A stretch of 5,630 nt of DNA from Cyanobacteria bacterium T3Sed10_344R1 (GCA_003566335.1 PXDR01000159.1:1-5630), one strand, 5' to 3'. Numbered from the stretch's first letter, positions 1 to 4,812 are shown. Numbers and translations: made by a program. Notes: generated from the sequence alone by a model not told the origin.

Positions 1-492
1 CTGAGGTCTGAACTGGAGATGCGGGATCAGCTCGTACAGCAGCTTTCCCAAGAGCTGTTTCGCTTAGTTAAGGGCAATGCCACCTTTATGCCCGCCCCGG
101 AAGTCTCTGAACGTCACCAGGCAGAAGTCAAAGCCCTGCGGGAGCAGCTTCAAGGGGTTGAACAGCAGGTTGCCTTTTACCAAGGGCAAATTGAAGATCG
201 CGATACTGAGGTCTATCAACTGCGCCAGACGGTGCAAGAACTGACGGATCGCACGCGAATGCTTGAACAAGTCGCCCAAGAGCTGCCCCAGATCTATCGG
301 CAAAAATTTGCAGAGCGCATGGCTGCGGTGCGGGAGAAAGTCGCCCAGGTGCAGCGTGAGAACCGCCAGCTTCAGGCCGAACTGCAGAGCGTCAGCTATC
401 GCCTGGCGGTCAGAACCCGTCGTGGTGGTCACCTCGATTTACCGAGCTTTGCCAACGGCATGGGCGAGCCTTCGATGCCTAGCTTTGGCTAG
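1..492 (+). CDS. Uncharacterised coiled-coil protein, 5' end outside window
   Basis: I do not recognise a characterised family. The reading frame is open from base 1 (it reads L-R-S-E-L-E before the first ATG at 19) and ends with TAG at 490-492. The ATG at 19 has GGAG directly touching it, which is too close to act as a ribosome site, and the residues before it continue the same charged, helical character. The real start is therefore probably upstream. Counting from the ATG at 19, residues 1-20 include the phrase QLSQELFRLVKGN. Residues 30-130 are rich in Q, E, R and L with heptad-like spacing and no Pro or Gly run, which predicts a long coiled coil. The last 25 residues are a Gly/Pro/Ser tail ending PSMPSFG. 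There is no signal peptide or membrane segment, so it is probably cytoplasmic. A structural or scaffold role is only a guess. A hairpin follows at 583-614. Confidence 0.7.
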   Translation: MRSELEMRDQLVQQLSQELFRLVKGNATFMPAPEVSERHQAEVKALREQLQGVEQQVAFYQGQIEDRDTEVYQLRQTVQELTDRTRMLEQVAQELPQIYRQKFAERMAAVREKVAQVQRENRQLQAELQSVSYRLAVRTRRGGHLDLPSFANGMGEPSMPSFG

Positions 493-582
493 GTCATGCC
501 GGTCGTGAAAAACTTCATTCCCAGCGATGCTCTAGGCTTTGCAACTGACTTAGCGCTGTCTGGTTTATCGCCTGAGTTTGAG

Positions 583-614
583 ACCCCTGATGGCTGATGA
601 GCTGTCAGGGGTTT
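583..614 (+). terminator. Hairpin, probable terminator of the coiled-coil gene
   Basis: ACCCCTGA at 583-590 pairs perfectly with TCAGGGGT at 605-612. The stem can continue inward through two G-U pairs and three Watson-Crick pairs (TGGCT with AGCTG) to a GATG tetraloop, giving about 13 pairs in all. It lies about 90 bp after the stop codon. The following T run is short (TTT, then ATCAATTT), so termination efficiency is uncertain, and it could act as an mRNA 3'-end stabiliser instead. Confidence 0.5.
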
Positions 615-695
615 ATCAATTTGATCAATAGTGAGTCCAAACGCTAGAGCTAGGTAAAGATTCGCTGAAATCACCGTAGGTCAGGGTTTTCTCGA

Positions 696-725
696 TTGAC
701 AGGACTTGCTGCACTGCGTCACTAT
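696..725 (+). promoter_or_regulatory. Possible sigma-70 type promoter for dedA
   Basis: A perfect -35 hexamer TTGACA lies at 696-701. With an 18-bp spacer the -10 would be CACTAT (720-725), which matches only three of six consensus positions. It would give a leader of about 120 nt before the dedA ATG. An imperfect inverted repeat brackets the element (CTCGAT-TGAC and GTCA-CT-ATCGAG). The perfect -35 is the main support, and the weak -10 keeps confidence low. Confidence 0.3.
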
Positions 726-854
726 CGAGTAGGAGCGTTACGAAACTTTGCGTTTTCCTCAGGGTTGTTGGCCGGGGGAATTCAGTCAGGGGTTTTGGGT
801 GACTGCTCTGACCTGATCAATTGAAATTTCGGCTGTTTCCCTTAGCCTGCCTTT

Positions 855-1490
855 ATGCCTGAATTTATCTCACTCGAAAACGTCCAATCGATTGCTCGGG
901 AATACGGGTATTGGGCAGTCTTTCTGGGGGTGATGCTAGAGAATGCCGGTATCCCGATTCCGGGGGAAACCATTACCTTAGTTGGCGGTTTCTTGGCGGG
1001 GGGGGATGAGCTGATCTACTGGTATGTCTTGGGTTGTGCGATCGCAGGGGCGACCATCGGCGACAACATTGGCTACTGGCTAGGGTTCTACGGCGGTTGG
1101 CCGCTGCTGCTGCGCCTCAGCCGCTTGTTTCGGATTGATGAATCCCAGCTAGTCTCAGTCAAGGAGCGCTTTAGTCGAAATGCCCCTCGGGCAGTGATTG
1201 TCGGTCGATTTGTGGCGCTATTGCGGATCTTTGCCGGGCCATTGGCAGGCATTGTGAAGATGCCCTATCGTAACTTTCTGCTGTGCAACATTTTGGGGGC
1301 AACGGCTTGGGCCTCGCTGATGGTCAGCCTAGCCTACTTTGTTGGACGGCTGATTCCGCTAGATACGTTGGTGAAGTGGGTGAGTGAGTTTACGCTGGTG
1401 GCCCTAGGAGGGCTGCTCCTGTGGATTCTGGTGACCCACAAACTAGAGCAACGAGCGGCACCTACCCTGCCCGCAGATCCTCAAGAGTAA
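855..1490 (+). CDS. DedA family (VTT domain) inner-membrane protein
   Basis: A 211-residue polytopic membrane protein of usual DedA length. Near the N-terminus are the re-entrant-loop residues E29-NAGIPIPGE-T39, with acidic E29 and E38. GDNIGYWLG follows at 69-77, then the signature GRFVALLRIFAGPLAG at 117-132 with R118 and R124, the arginines conserved in DedA proteins. Hydrophobic segments lie near 18-50, 57-78, 138-165 and 172-193. Family knowledge: bacterial DedA proteins support membrane homeostasis, proton-motive-force-dependent transport and recycling of undecaprenyl or other phospholipid carriers, and VTT relatives include lipid scramblases. The exact substrate here cannot be read from sequence. 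The ATG at 855 is chosen because the family N-terminus begins shortly after it. No clear Shine-Dalgarno site precedes it. The gene stands alone, with an upstream hairpin and a downstream terminator, and its photosynthetic neighbours are convergent, so no shared function is implied. Confidence 0.9.
   Translation: MPEFISLENVQSIAREYGYWAVFLGVMLENAGIPIPGETITLVGGFLAGGDELIYWYVLGCAIAGATIGDNIGYWLGFYGGWPLLLRLSRLFRIDESQLVSVKERFSRNAPRAVIVGRFVALLRIFAGPLAGIVKMPYRNFLLCNILGATAWASLMVSLAYFVGRLIPLDTLVKWVSEFTLVALGGLLLWILVTHKLEQRAAPTLPADPQE
1038..1045. repeat. HIP1 palindrome GCGATCGC
   Basis: The octamer GCGATCGC, within the longer TGCGATCGCAGG, lies inside dedA. HIP1 is highly over-represented in many cyanobacterial genomes. 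It supports the host assignment and needs no local function. Confidence 0.85.
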
Positions 1491-1545
1491 GCCAAGGAGC
1501 TGTTTAACCAGGATCTCTCAAGTTTTCAAAAATAAGAGCTCAAAT

Positions 1546-1591
1546 AAATAGCCGAGGCTAGTCTCTGAGTTGACTAACCTCGGCTATTTTT
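1546..1591. terminator. Bidirectional intrinsic terminator between dedA and psbJ
   Basis: Arms 1546-1563 and 1572-1589 form an 18-bp stem with one mismatch around an 8-nt loop (1564-1571), centred on TAGCCGAGGCTAG and its complement. On the plus strand it ends in TTTTT (1587-1591). On the minus strand the complementary arm ends in a TATTTATTTG run. It therefore can stop dedA transcripts, 55 bp after the dedA stop, and psbEFLJ transcripts, about 80 bp after the psbJ stop. Confidence 0.88.
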
Positions 1592-1672
1592 GATGCTTAG
1601 GGCTAGATGCCTAACCTGTCTTCTGATGACCTACTGTCAGCGCAATACTATCCGCTGATGGTAGAAAAGACC

Positions 1673-1792
1673 TTAGAGCGAAGACCCCAGACCTGCATAA
1701 GCACCGTAAAAGAATAGACCCAGCACCACTAGGGCACCTGTACCGGCAATCGTGGCGACGACCCAGAGCGGAATACGACCAGTTTGAGCCAT
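1673..1792 (-). CDS. psbJ: Photosystem II reaction centre protein J
   Basis: A 39-residue single-span thylakoid protein. It begins MAQTGRIPLWVVATIAGTGA, has one hydrophobic helix over about residues 9-29, and ends FFYGAYAGLGSSL, the strongly conserved PsbJ C-terminus. Length equals the family norm of about 39-40. PsbJ sits beside cytochrome b559 in photosystem II, near the QB/plastoquinone channel, and is known to affect assembly and electron flow on the acceptor side. The start is firm: ATG at 1792 is preceded by the strongest ribosome site of the operon, AGGAGG (plus-strand 1802-1807), at a 9-nt spacing. It is the last gene of psbEFLJ, 109 bp after psbL, and that gap carries a tandem repeat. 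The bidirectional terminator lies downstream. Confidence 0.95.
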   Translation of the reverse strand: MAQTGRIPLWVVATIAGTGALVVLGLFFYGAYAGLGSSL

Positions 1793-1901
1793 GATGGGGA
1801 ACCTCCTAACACACTAAAAAACACAGCAGATTAAGCTTGCCATCTTAAACCGTCGGACAAAACGGTGGCGGTTTAACGGTGGCGGTTTAACTAAAGACGG
1901 T
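1793..1901 (-). promoter_or_regulatory. psbL-psbJ intercistronic region with competing hairpins
   Basis: In mRNA sense, the segment GACGGTTTAA (plus-strand 1845-1854) can pair by its CGGTTTAA part with either of two identical TTAAACCG elements (plus-strand 1869-1876 and 1883-1890). By its GACGGT part it can pair with ACCGTC (plus-strand 1896-1901). The pairings exclude one another. The psbJ ribosome site at 1802-1807 lies about 40 nt beyond the structure and is not sequestered by it. A role in processing or in protecting the psbEFL part of the transcript is inference. Confidence 0.4.
1861..1888. repeat. 14-bp tandem repeat, two perfect copies
   Basis: The unit AACGGTGGCGGTTT occurs at 1861-1874 and again at 1875-1888, followed by two bases of a third unit (AA). 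It lies entirely within the psbL-psbJ gap. Confidence 0.9.
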
Positions 1902-2021
1902 CTAGTTAAAGAAGTAGCTGGAAAACAACAGACCCAGAACAAAAACCACCAGTAACCCTAGGAAGAGGGAAGTCCGGTTAAGTTCAACGGGTTGCTTATT
2001 GGGATTGGGCGTACGATCCAC
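1902..2021 (-). CDS. psbL: Photosystem II reaction centre protein L (GTG start)
   Basis: A 39-residue protein beginning (M)DRTPNPNKQPVELNRTS and ending LLFSSYFFN, which matches the nearly invariant PsbL sequence. The single membrane helix spans about residues 18-37. PsbL lies at the photosystem II monomer interface and is needed for QA function and dimer stability. The start codon is GTG at 2021. It is fixed by the conserved M-D-R-T-P-N-P-N N-terminus and by AGGAG (plus-strand 2028-2032) at a 6-nt spacing, which overlaps the psbF stop codon. Only 9 bp separate psbF and psbL, so translational coupling is likely. The short length and GTG start make this gene easy to miss. Confidence 0.95.
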   Translation of the reverse strand: MDRTPNPNKQPVELNRTSLFLGLLVVFVLGLLFSSYFFN

Positions 2022-2030
2022 AGGGGTCTC

Positions 2031-2162
2031 CTATCGCTGAATAAACTGCATGGCGGCAATGGCACCGATGAAAAAGATGGTCGGCACAGCAAGGGTGTGT
2101 ACGGCTAGCCAGCGCACCGTAAAAATTGGATAAGTTGTTGGTTCGTTCGTTGAGTTAGTCAT
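2031..2162 (-). CDS. psbF: Cytochrome b559 beta subunit
   Basis: A 43-residue thylakoid protein: MTNSTNEPTTYPIFTVRWLA followed by VHTLAVPTIFFIGAIAAMQF and IQR. The motif TVRWLAVHTLAVP is diagnostic, and His22 is the axial haem ligand supplied by the beta chain. One membrane helix covers about residues 17-40. PsbF pairs with PsbE around a single haem b in the photosystem II core and is required for its assembly. Start is ATG at 2162. The Shine-Dalgarno signal is weak (only GAG within TTGAGCGCT), unlike psbE, psbL and psbJ. The gene is 209 bp after psbE, an unusually wide gap, and 9 bp before psbL. Confidence 0.96.
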   Translation of the reverse strand: MTNSTNEPTTYPIFTVRWLAVHTLAVPTIFFIGAIAAMQFIQR

Positions 2163-2371
2163 AGCGCTCAAGTTCAGATGAAGAAACGAAGGTCAAGAAA
2201 TAGTCGAGAAAGGTGTTGCAGTATCCCTATACCCAGCCATCGAAACCGCTAAATTAGACGCAATTCAGACTGGGATGAGTACCGCTGGGCTAAAAGGGGG
2301 TAGAACAGCCGCTTTTTTCAGACTATTTTCTTTTTCAGACTATTTTGAGTTCAAGCTACGTTCAAACGGTT
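2163..2371 (-). other. Long psbE-psbF intercistronic region
   Basis: This 209-bp spacer holds no open frame longer than about 15 codons in the operon direction. In mRNA sense its first half is A-rich because of a 17-bp tandem repeat. A further copy of TTCAGACT, the repeat core, lies at 2264-2271. I see no hairpin followed by a T run, so termination inside the operon is not indicated. I also see no convincing internal promoter. Confidence 0.5.
2314..2346. repeat. 17-bp tandem repeat, two copies
   Basis: The unit TTTTTCAGACTATTTTC spans 2314-2330, and its first 16 bases recur at 2331-2346. In the operon direction it reads as AAAATAGTCTGAAAAA, so the transcript has two identical A-rich, probably unstructured blocks just after psbE. 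Confidence 0.9.
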
Positions 2372-2620
2372 TTAGCGTCCGCTAAAGTCGTTGATTTGTT
2401 GCTTGGCATCATAGCGATCGTTGATGATCGGCAGTTGGGTCTGGTTGTTGGGATAGTACTCGTTAGGACGAGGGGTGCCAAACGCATCGTAAGCCAAACC
2501 CGTGCTTACAAATAGCCATCCTGCGATGAATAGGGCAGGAATCGTGATGCTGTGGATTACCCAGTAGCGGACGCTTGTTACGATGTCGGAAAATGGACGT
2601 TCTCCGGTTGAACCAGCCAT
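2372..2620 (-). CDS. psbE: Cytochrome b559 alpha subunit
   Basis: An 82-residue protein of typical PsbE length (81-84). The stromal N-terminus MAGSTGERPFSDIVTSVRYW leads into VIHSITIPALFIAGWLFVST, where His23 is the axial haem ligand of the alpha chain. One membrane helix covers about residues 18-41. The lumenal part contains FGTPRPNEYY and ends QQINDFSGR. With PsbF it binds the cytochrome b559 haem, nucleates the D2 assembly module and is thought to protect photosystem II from photodamage. The ATG at 2620 is supported by AAGGAG (plus-strand 2629-2634) at an 8-nt spacing. It is the first gene of psbEFLJ. The 171-bp gap from ycf48 contains a good promoter candidate, so the psb operon probably has its own transcription start in addition to any read-through from ycf48. 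Confidence 0.98.
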   Translation of the reverse strand: MAGSTGERPFSDIVTSVRYWVIHSITIPALFIAGWLFVSTGLAYDAFGTPRPNEYYPNNQTQLPIINDRYDAKQQINDFSGR

Positions 2621-2672
2621 ATCAGCCTCTCCTTGTTACAGCAAAATTACAGTCAATCAAAGCTCTTACTTC

Positions 2673-2702
2673 ATCATACGGAACCCTGACGGTTCCTCAC
2701 AA
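2673..2702 (-). promoter_or_regulatory. Probable psbE promoter with inverted repeat in the spacer
   Basis: Read on the minus strand, TTGTGA (plus-strand 2697-2702, four of six matches to TTGACA) is followed after 18 bp by TATGAT (plus-strand 2673-2678, five of six matches to TATAAT). The predicted start near 2666 gives a leader of about 45 nt to the psbE ATG. The spacer consists almost entirely of the perfect inverted repeat GGAACC-N5-GGTTCC (2680-2696). Confidence 0.55.
2680..2696. promoter_or_regulatory. Perfect 6-bp inverted repeat, candidate operator
   Basis: GGAACC (2680-2685), CTGAC, then GGTTCC (2691-2696). Its position between the putative -35 and -10 suits a protein-binding site. 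As RNA from ycf48 read-through it would be a small hairpin, but no U run follows, so a simple terminator is less likely. Confidence 0.45.
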
Positions 2703-2791
2703 GCAGCAGCCCTCAACTCTGGAAATAAACTAGACGCTCGAAGCAAACTTTCAGGATTAGAGATGCCTTGGTCTGGAGTCTCACATTGCCT

Positions 2792-3820
2792 TTAGGCTGC
2801 TGATGTTGCGCCTTTGTAGCGTAGCAGTACCCCATCTTGGCCCAGGACAAATCCACGGTTTTCCCCTAAAAACACAACTCGGTAGAAGTTAGAGGGCACG
2901 TTTTCAACGCTGCGGGCCTTGTACCAGGTTTGACCGCCATCTGGGCTGCATAGTAGGTTGGCGCTTCCCCCCGTCACCCACACCTCGTTTTCGGTGCGGT
3001 AGGCCATGTCGAGTAGCCCCCAGCTGGTGGCAAACTCCGGGGTGATGGCTGCTTGCCACACGTCTTCATCCTGCTCGAACTCGGCTTCGGGGTCTGCGAA
3101 CTGCACTTGACCGCCTCGGGCAATCAGCCACAGGTGCCCAGTTTTGTCGAAGCCCATGTTCTGGAGACGACGAGAACTGTTGCGGTTGTGGGGGAACCAT
3201 TCCCGCTGCCCTGGTTCCCAGGTGGAATAAAAGTTGCCCCGAGAGGAAACGGCGACATAGCGACCGCTGGGATCGCGGGAGATGTTGCGGATAACGCCAA
3301 CAGCTCCTTCTACCATGGCTTTCCAGTTGCGCCCGCCGTCTTCGGTACGGTAAATCGCGCCAATGTCTGTACTCATCTCGGCGGTATCTGGGCCGAGGGC
3401 GGTCATCATCAAGGGAGCACCGGGGAGCTTGGGGCTCAGGGGGACGCTTTCCCAAGAGTCGCCGCCATCCCGAGTGTGGAGCAAGATGCCAGGACGACCG
3501 GCTACCCAACCTTCTTGGTCAGCAAAGCTGACGGAGGTGAAGGTGATTTTTTGCTCGGCGTCTAGGTTGAGGACGCGGGGTTCCCAGGTGAGACCGCCAT
3601 CGGTGGTCTCCATTAGGGTGTTGTTGGTGCCTACCACCCAGCCATGGTCAGATTCGCCGATAAAGGCAACGTCGTTGAACGCTGCTTCACTATCTAGGGC
3701 AATGACTTCCCAGGGATTGCTCTCTAGGGATTCCACGAAGGGACTGGCGCAACCAACGGCCAGGAGTGCGATCGCAACAATCACGACCCCTCGACGAACA
3801 GCATTGAGTAATGAGCGCAT
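2792..3820 (-). CDS. ycf48: Photosystem II assembly factor Ycf48 (Hcf136 homologue)
   Basis: A 342-residue lumenal lipoprotein. MRSLLNAVRRGVVIVAIALL leads to the lipobox A-V-G-C, with Cys24 as the predicted lipidated residue. The mature part is a seven-bladed beta-propeller with Asp-box-like loops TTDGGLTW (72-79), TRDGGDSW (116-123), TEDGGRNW (159-166) and SPDGGQTW (292-299). RNSSRR at 213-218 fits the conserved arginine-rich patch of the family. Ycf48 binds newly made D1 and promotes formation of the D1/D2 reaction-centre complex and its repair. The frame is open back to a TTG at 3862 that directly follows a stop codon. I prefer ATG 3820 because it gives a normal 23-residue signal peptide, although no clear Shine-Dalgarno site precedes either start. 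It is 142 bp after rubA and 171 bp before psbE, an order also known from other cyanobacteria. Confidence 0.95.
   Translation of the reverse strand: MRSLLNAVRRGVVIVAIALLAVGCASPFVESLESNPWEVIALDSEAAFNDVAFIGESDHGWVVGTNNTLMETTDGGLTWEPRVLNLDAEQKITFTSVSFADQEGWVAGRPGILLHTRDGGDSWESVPLSPKLPGAPLMMTALGPDTAEMSTDIGAIYRTEDGGRNWKAMVEGAVGVIRNISRDPSGRYVAVSSRGNFYSTWEPGQREWFPHNRNSSRRLQNMGFDKTGHLWLIARGGQVQFADPEAEFEQDEDVWQAAITPEFATSWGLLDMAYRTENEVWVTGGSANLLCSPDGGQTWYKARSVENVPSNFYRVVFLGENRGFVLGQDGVLLRYKGATSAA
3768..3775. repeat. HIP1 palindrome GCGATCGC
   Basis: The second HIP1 octamer of the window. It lies within the signal-peptide codons of ycf48 (V-A-I-A) and is a genomic signature with no local function implied. 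Confidence 0.85.
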
Positions 3821-3864
3821 CACAGTTTTGGACAACCCGAAAACAGACAACTTTACGTTCAACT

Positions 3865-3918
3865 AAAAAACTGGCTAACTAGCCCAGCCCCAGCGCCCAA
3901 TCCAGCCATCCAGGCTGG
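3865..3918 (-). promoter_or_regulatory. Hairpin pair and T6 run between rubA and ycf48
   Basis: In mRNA sense a perfect hairpin CCAGCC-TGGAT-GGCTGG (plus-strand 3902-3918) is followed by CTGGGCTAGTTAGCCAG (plus-strand 3871-3887). The second element folds with one bulged base and runs directly into TTTTTT (plus-strand 3865-3870). The second hairpin plus T6 resembles a weak intrinsic terminator or attenuator 45 bp before the ycf48 ATG. The GGCTGG arm of the first hairpin could also pair with the CCAG end of the second. The stem is short, with a tight loop, so confidence is limited. Confidence 0.4.
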
Positions 3919-3962
3919 CAGCGCCAATTTCTCCTGCCCTAAGTGCTCCTAACTGAAGCCCT

Positions 3963-4349
3963 TTATTGGAGCCCGTAAAGACTCAAGAAGAACAGCAGAC
4001 CCAACAGCAGGGCGCTGAAGATTAGCACGTTCTTTTGACCGGGCGTTAGGCGATTGACCCCCAAGCCATAGTCCAAGTTTTCCTTGAACCCAGAGGGCGA
4101 GTTGACCGGCCCCATATTGCTAAACCCACTGGGTCTAGCCCCACACACCGGACAGCGCCAGTCTGTGGGTAGCTCAGTGAAGGGGGTTCCTGCCGCGATT
4201 TTCGCTTGGTTATCTCCCTTTGCTGGCTCATAGGTATAGCCACAGGAGCGACATTCATAGCAGTCAAGCTCCTCTGGCGTTAGCGGCTTTTCCTCGGGGG
4301 CCGCGTCTGCGGCTCCCTCAGTTGGCTTAGCATCTGGCTCAGCGCTCAT
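3963..4349 (-). CDS. rubA: Membrane-anchored rubredoxin RubA
   Basis: A 128-residue protein in three parts. An acidic Ala/Pro/Glu-rich N-terminal extension spans 1-28. A rubredoxin domain follows with CRSCGYTYEP (Cys33, Cys36) and DWRCPVCGA (Cys66, Cys69), the four ligands of the single iron. The C-terminal helix at about 108-126 is followed by YGLQ. A fifth cysteine, Cys30, lies three residues before the first ligand. Family knowledge: cyanobacterial RubA and its plastid counterpart RBD1 are thylakoid-anchored, face the stroma or cytoplasm, and are needed for photosystem II assembly. The electron partner is not settled. ATG 4349 has AGGAG only 2 nt upstream and a better-spaced GGAG 10 nt upstream (plus-strand 4360-4363). 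It is first of the rubA-ycf48-psbEFLJ cluster and is divergent from ndhC across 476 bp. Confidence 0.96.
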   Translation of the reverse strand: MSAEPDAKPTEGAADAAPEEKPLTPEELDCYECRSCGYTYEPAKGDNQAKIAAGTPFTELPTDWRCPVCGARPSGFSNMGPVNSPSGFKENLDYGLGVNRLTPGQKNVLIFSALLLGLLFFLSLYGLQ

Positions 4350-4495
4350 AGCTCCTGCTCTCCAGTCAGTGCAGATTTCTCGATGGAAATTTTCAAATGG
4401 TGATGCTGATCTAAGCCCAGATCCCCAGACTAATGAGCCCAGGCAAACTTTGGCTCGGCGAACAGCGGCATTGAAGAATGAGAATATCTGTTAAA

Positions 4496-4520
4496 GAGTA
4501 TGACATATTGAGGTCATCTC
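4496..4520. promoter_or_regulatory. Inverted repeat, candidate operator upstream of rubA
   Basis: GAG-T-ATGAC (4496-4504) is mirrored by GTCAT-CTC (4513-4520) around ATATTGAG. The eight paired positions are interrupted by one extra T. It lies about 150 bp from the rubA ATG. It does not fit the NtcA pattern GTA-N8-TAC, and I cannot name a regulator. Confidence 0.35.
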
Positions 4521-4582
4521 CCTCATTTTTGCTTCGGGGCTCGCCCTATTCCCACACCCGCCTGACCTTAGCCATGACCTTG

Positions 4583-4595
4583 GCGAGTCGGCAGC
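4583..4595 (+). repeat. 13-bp direct repeat, copy 1
   Basis: GCGAGTCGGCAGC. An identical copy lies 230 bp downstream, at 4813-4825, immediately before the ndhC start codon. Confidence 0.85.
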
Positions 4596-4619
4596 CCTGA
4601 ATCTGGGATTGCCCTGGGT

Positions 4620-4647
4620 ATTTTTAGCGCCTTATTTTTAGCGCCTT
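4620..4647. repeat. 14-bp tandem repeat, two perfect copies
   Basis: The unit ATTTTTAGCGCCTT occurs at 4620-4633 and 4634-4647, about 180 bp upstream of the ndhC start. It resembles in format, but not in sequence, the tandem repeats of the psbE-psbF and psbL-psbJ gaps. Confidence 0.9.
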
Positions 4648-4747
4648 GTGGTTTCTAGCTAGGGCTGAAGCGGGAGAACCTGGGTCGATTGGGGCAAAAA
4701 AGACGGGGTGATCTGGTCGATCCCAGGGATAATTTCTTGGGGAATCT

Positions 4748-4755
4748 GCGATCGC
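4748..4755. repeat. HIP1 palindrome GCGATCGC
   Basis: The third HIP1 octamer, in TGCGATCGCAGG, about 70 bp upstream of ndhC. Here it is in non-coding DNA, about 25 bp before the possible -10 box. Confidence 0.85.
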
Positions 4756-4780
4756 AGGCCATTCCTCTGGCAAATCCTTT

Positions 4781-4786
4781 TAGAAT
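4781..4786 (+). promoter_or_regulatory. Possible -10 box for ndhC
   Basis: TAGAAT matches TATAAT at five of six positions and would place a start near 4793, giving a leader of about 33 nt. No -35 box is visible at 16-18 bp upstream, so an activator-dependent promoter would be needed if this is real. Confidence 0.3.
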
Positions 4787-4812
4787 GTGACAAGACCGAG
4801 TAACTTTACCTA

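Larger units (their letters stand above)
493..854. other. Gene-free stretch between the coiled-coil gene and dedA
   Basis: This 362-bp gap holds no convincing gene. A 61-codon minus-strand frame at 489-674 has no family resemblance and runs through the hairpin described separately. Other visible structure is a possible promoter near 696-725, an imperfect inverted repeat around it (CTCGAT at 691-696 with ATCGAG at 724-729), and two copies of GTCAGGGGTTT at 604-614 and 785-795. I found no tRNA-like or CRISPR-like pattern. Confidence 0.6.

Noticed and set aside
489..674. 61-codon minus-strand open frame after the coiled-coil gene
   Set aside because: It resembles no known family, overlaps the end of the coiled-coil gene, and covers the hairpin that better explains this DNA.
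604..795. Repeated GTCAGGGGTTT at 604-614 and 785-795
   Set aside because: At 11 bp, with the first copy forming part of a hairpin arm, it is too short to claim as a functional repeat.
2629..2660. Possible NtcA site near GTAATTTTGCTGTAAC upstream of psbE (minus strand)
   Set aside because: The second half reads GTA and not TAC, so the GTA-N8-TAC consensus is not met.
2583..2795. 70-codon plus-strand frame across the psbE start and ycf48-psbE gap
   Set aside because: It is antisense to psbE and its promoter region and has no recognisable protein features.
3053..3565. 170-codon plus-strand frame inside ycf48
   Set aside because: It lies antisense to a confidently identified gene whose own frame shows conserved propeller motifs. 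The 3363-3866 frame on the same strand fails for the same reason.
4431..4472. 13-codon frame MPLFAEPKFAWAH as a possible upstream peptide of rubA (minus strand, start at 4472)
   Set aside because: It has no ribosome-binding site and is so short that chance is the simplest explanation.
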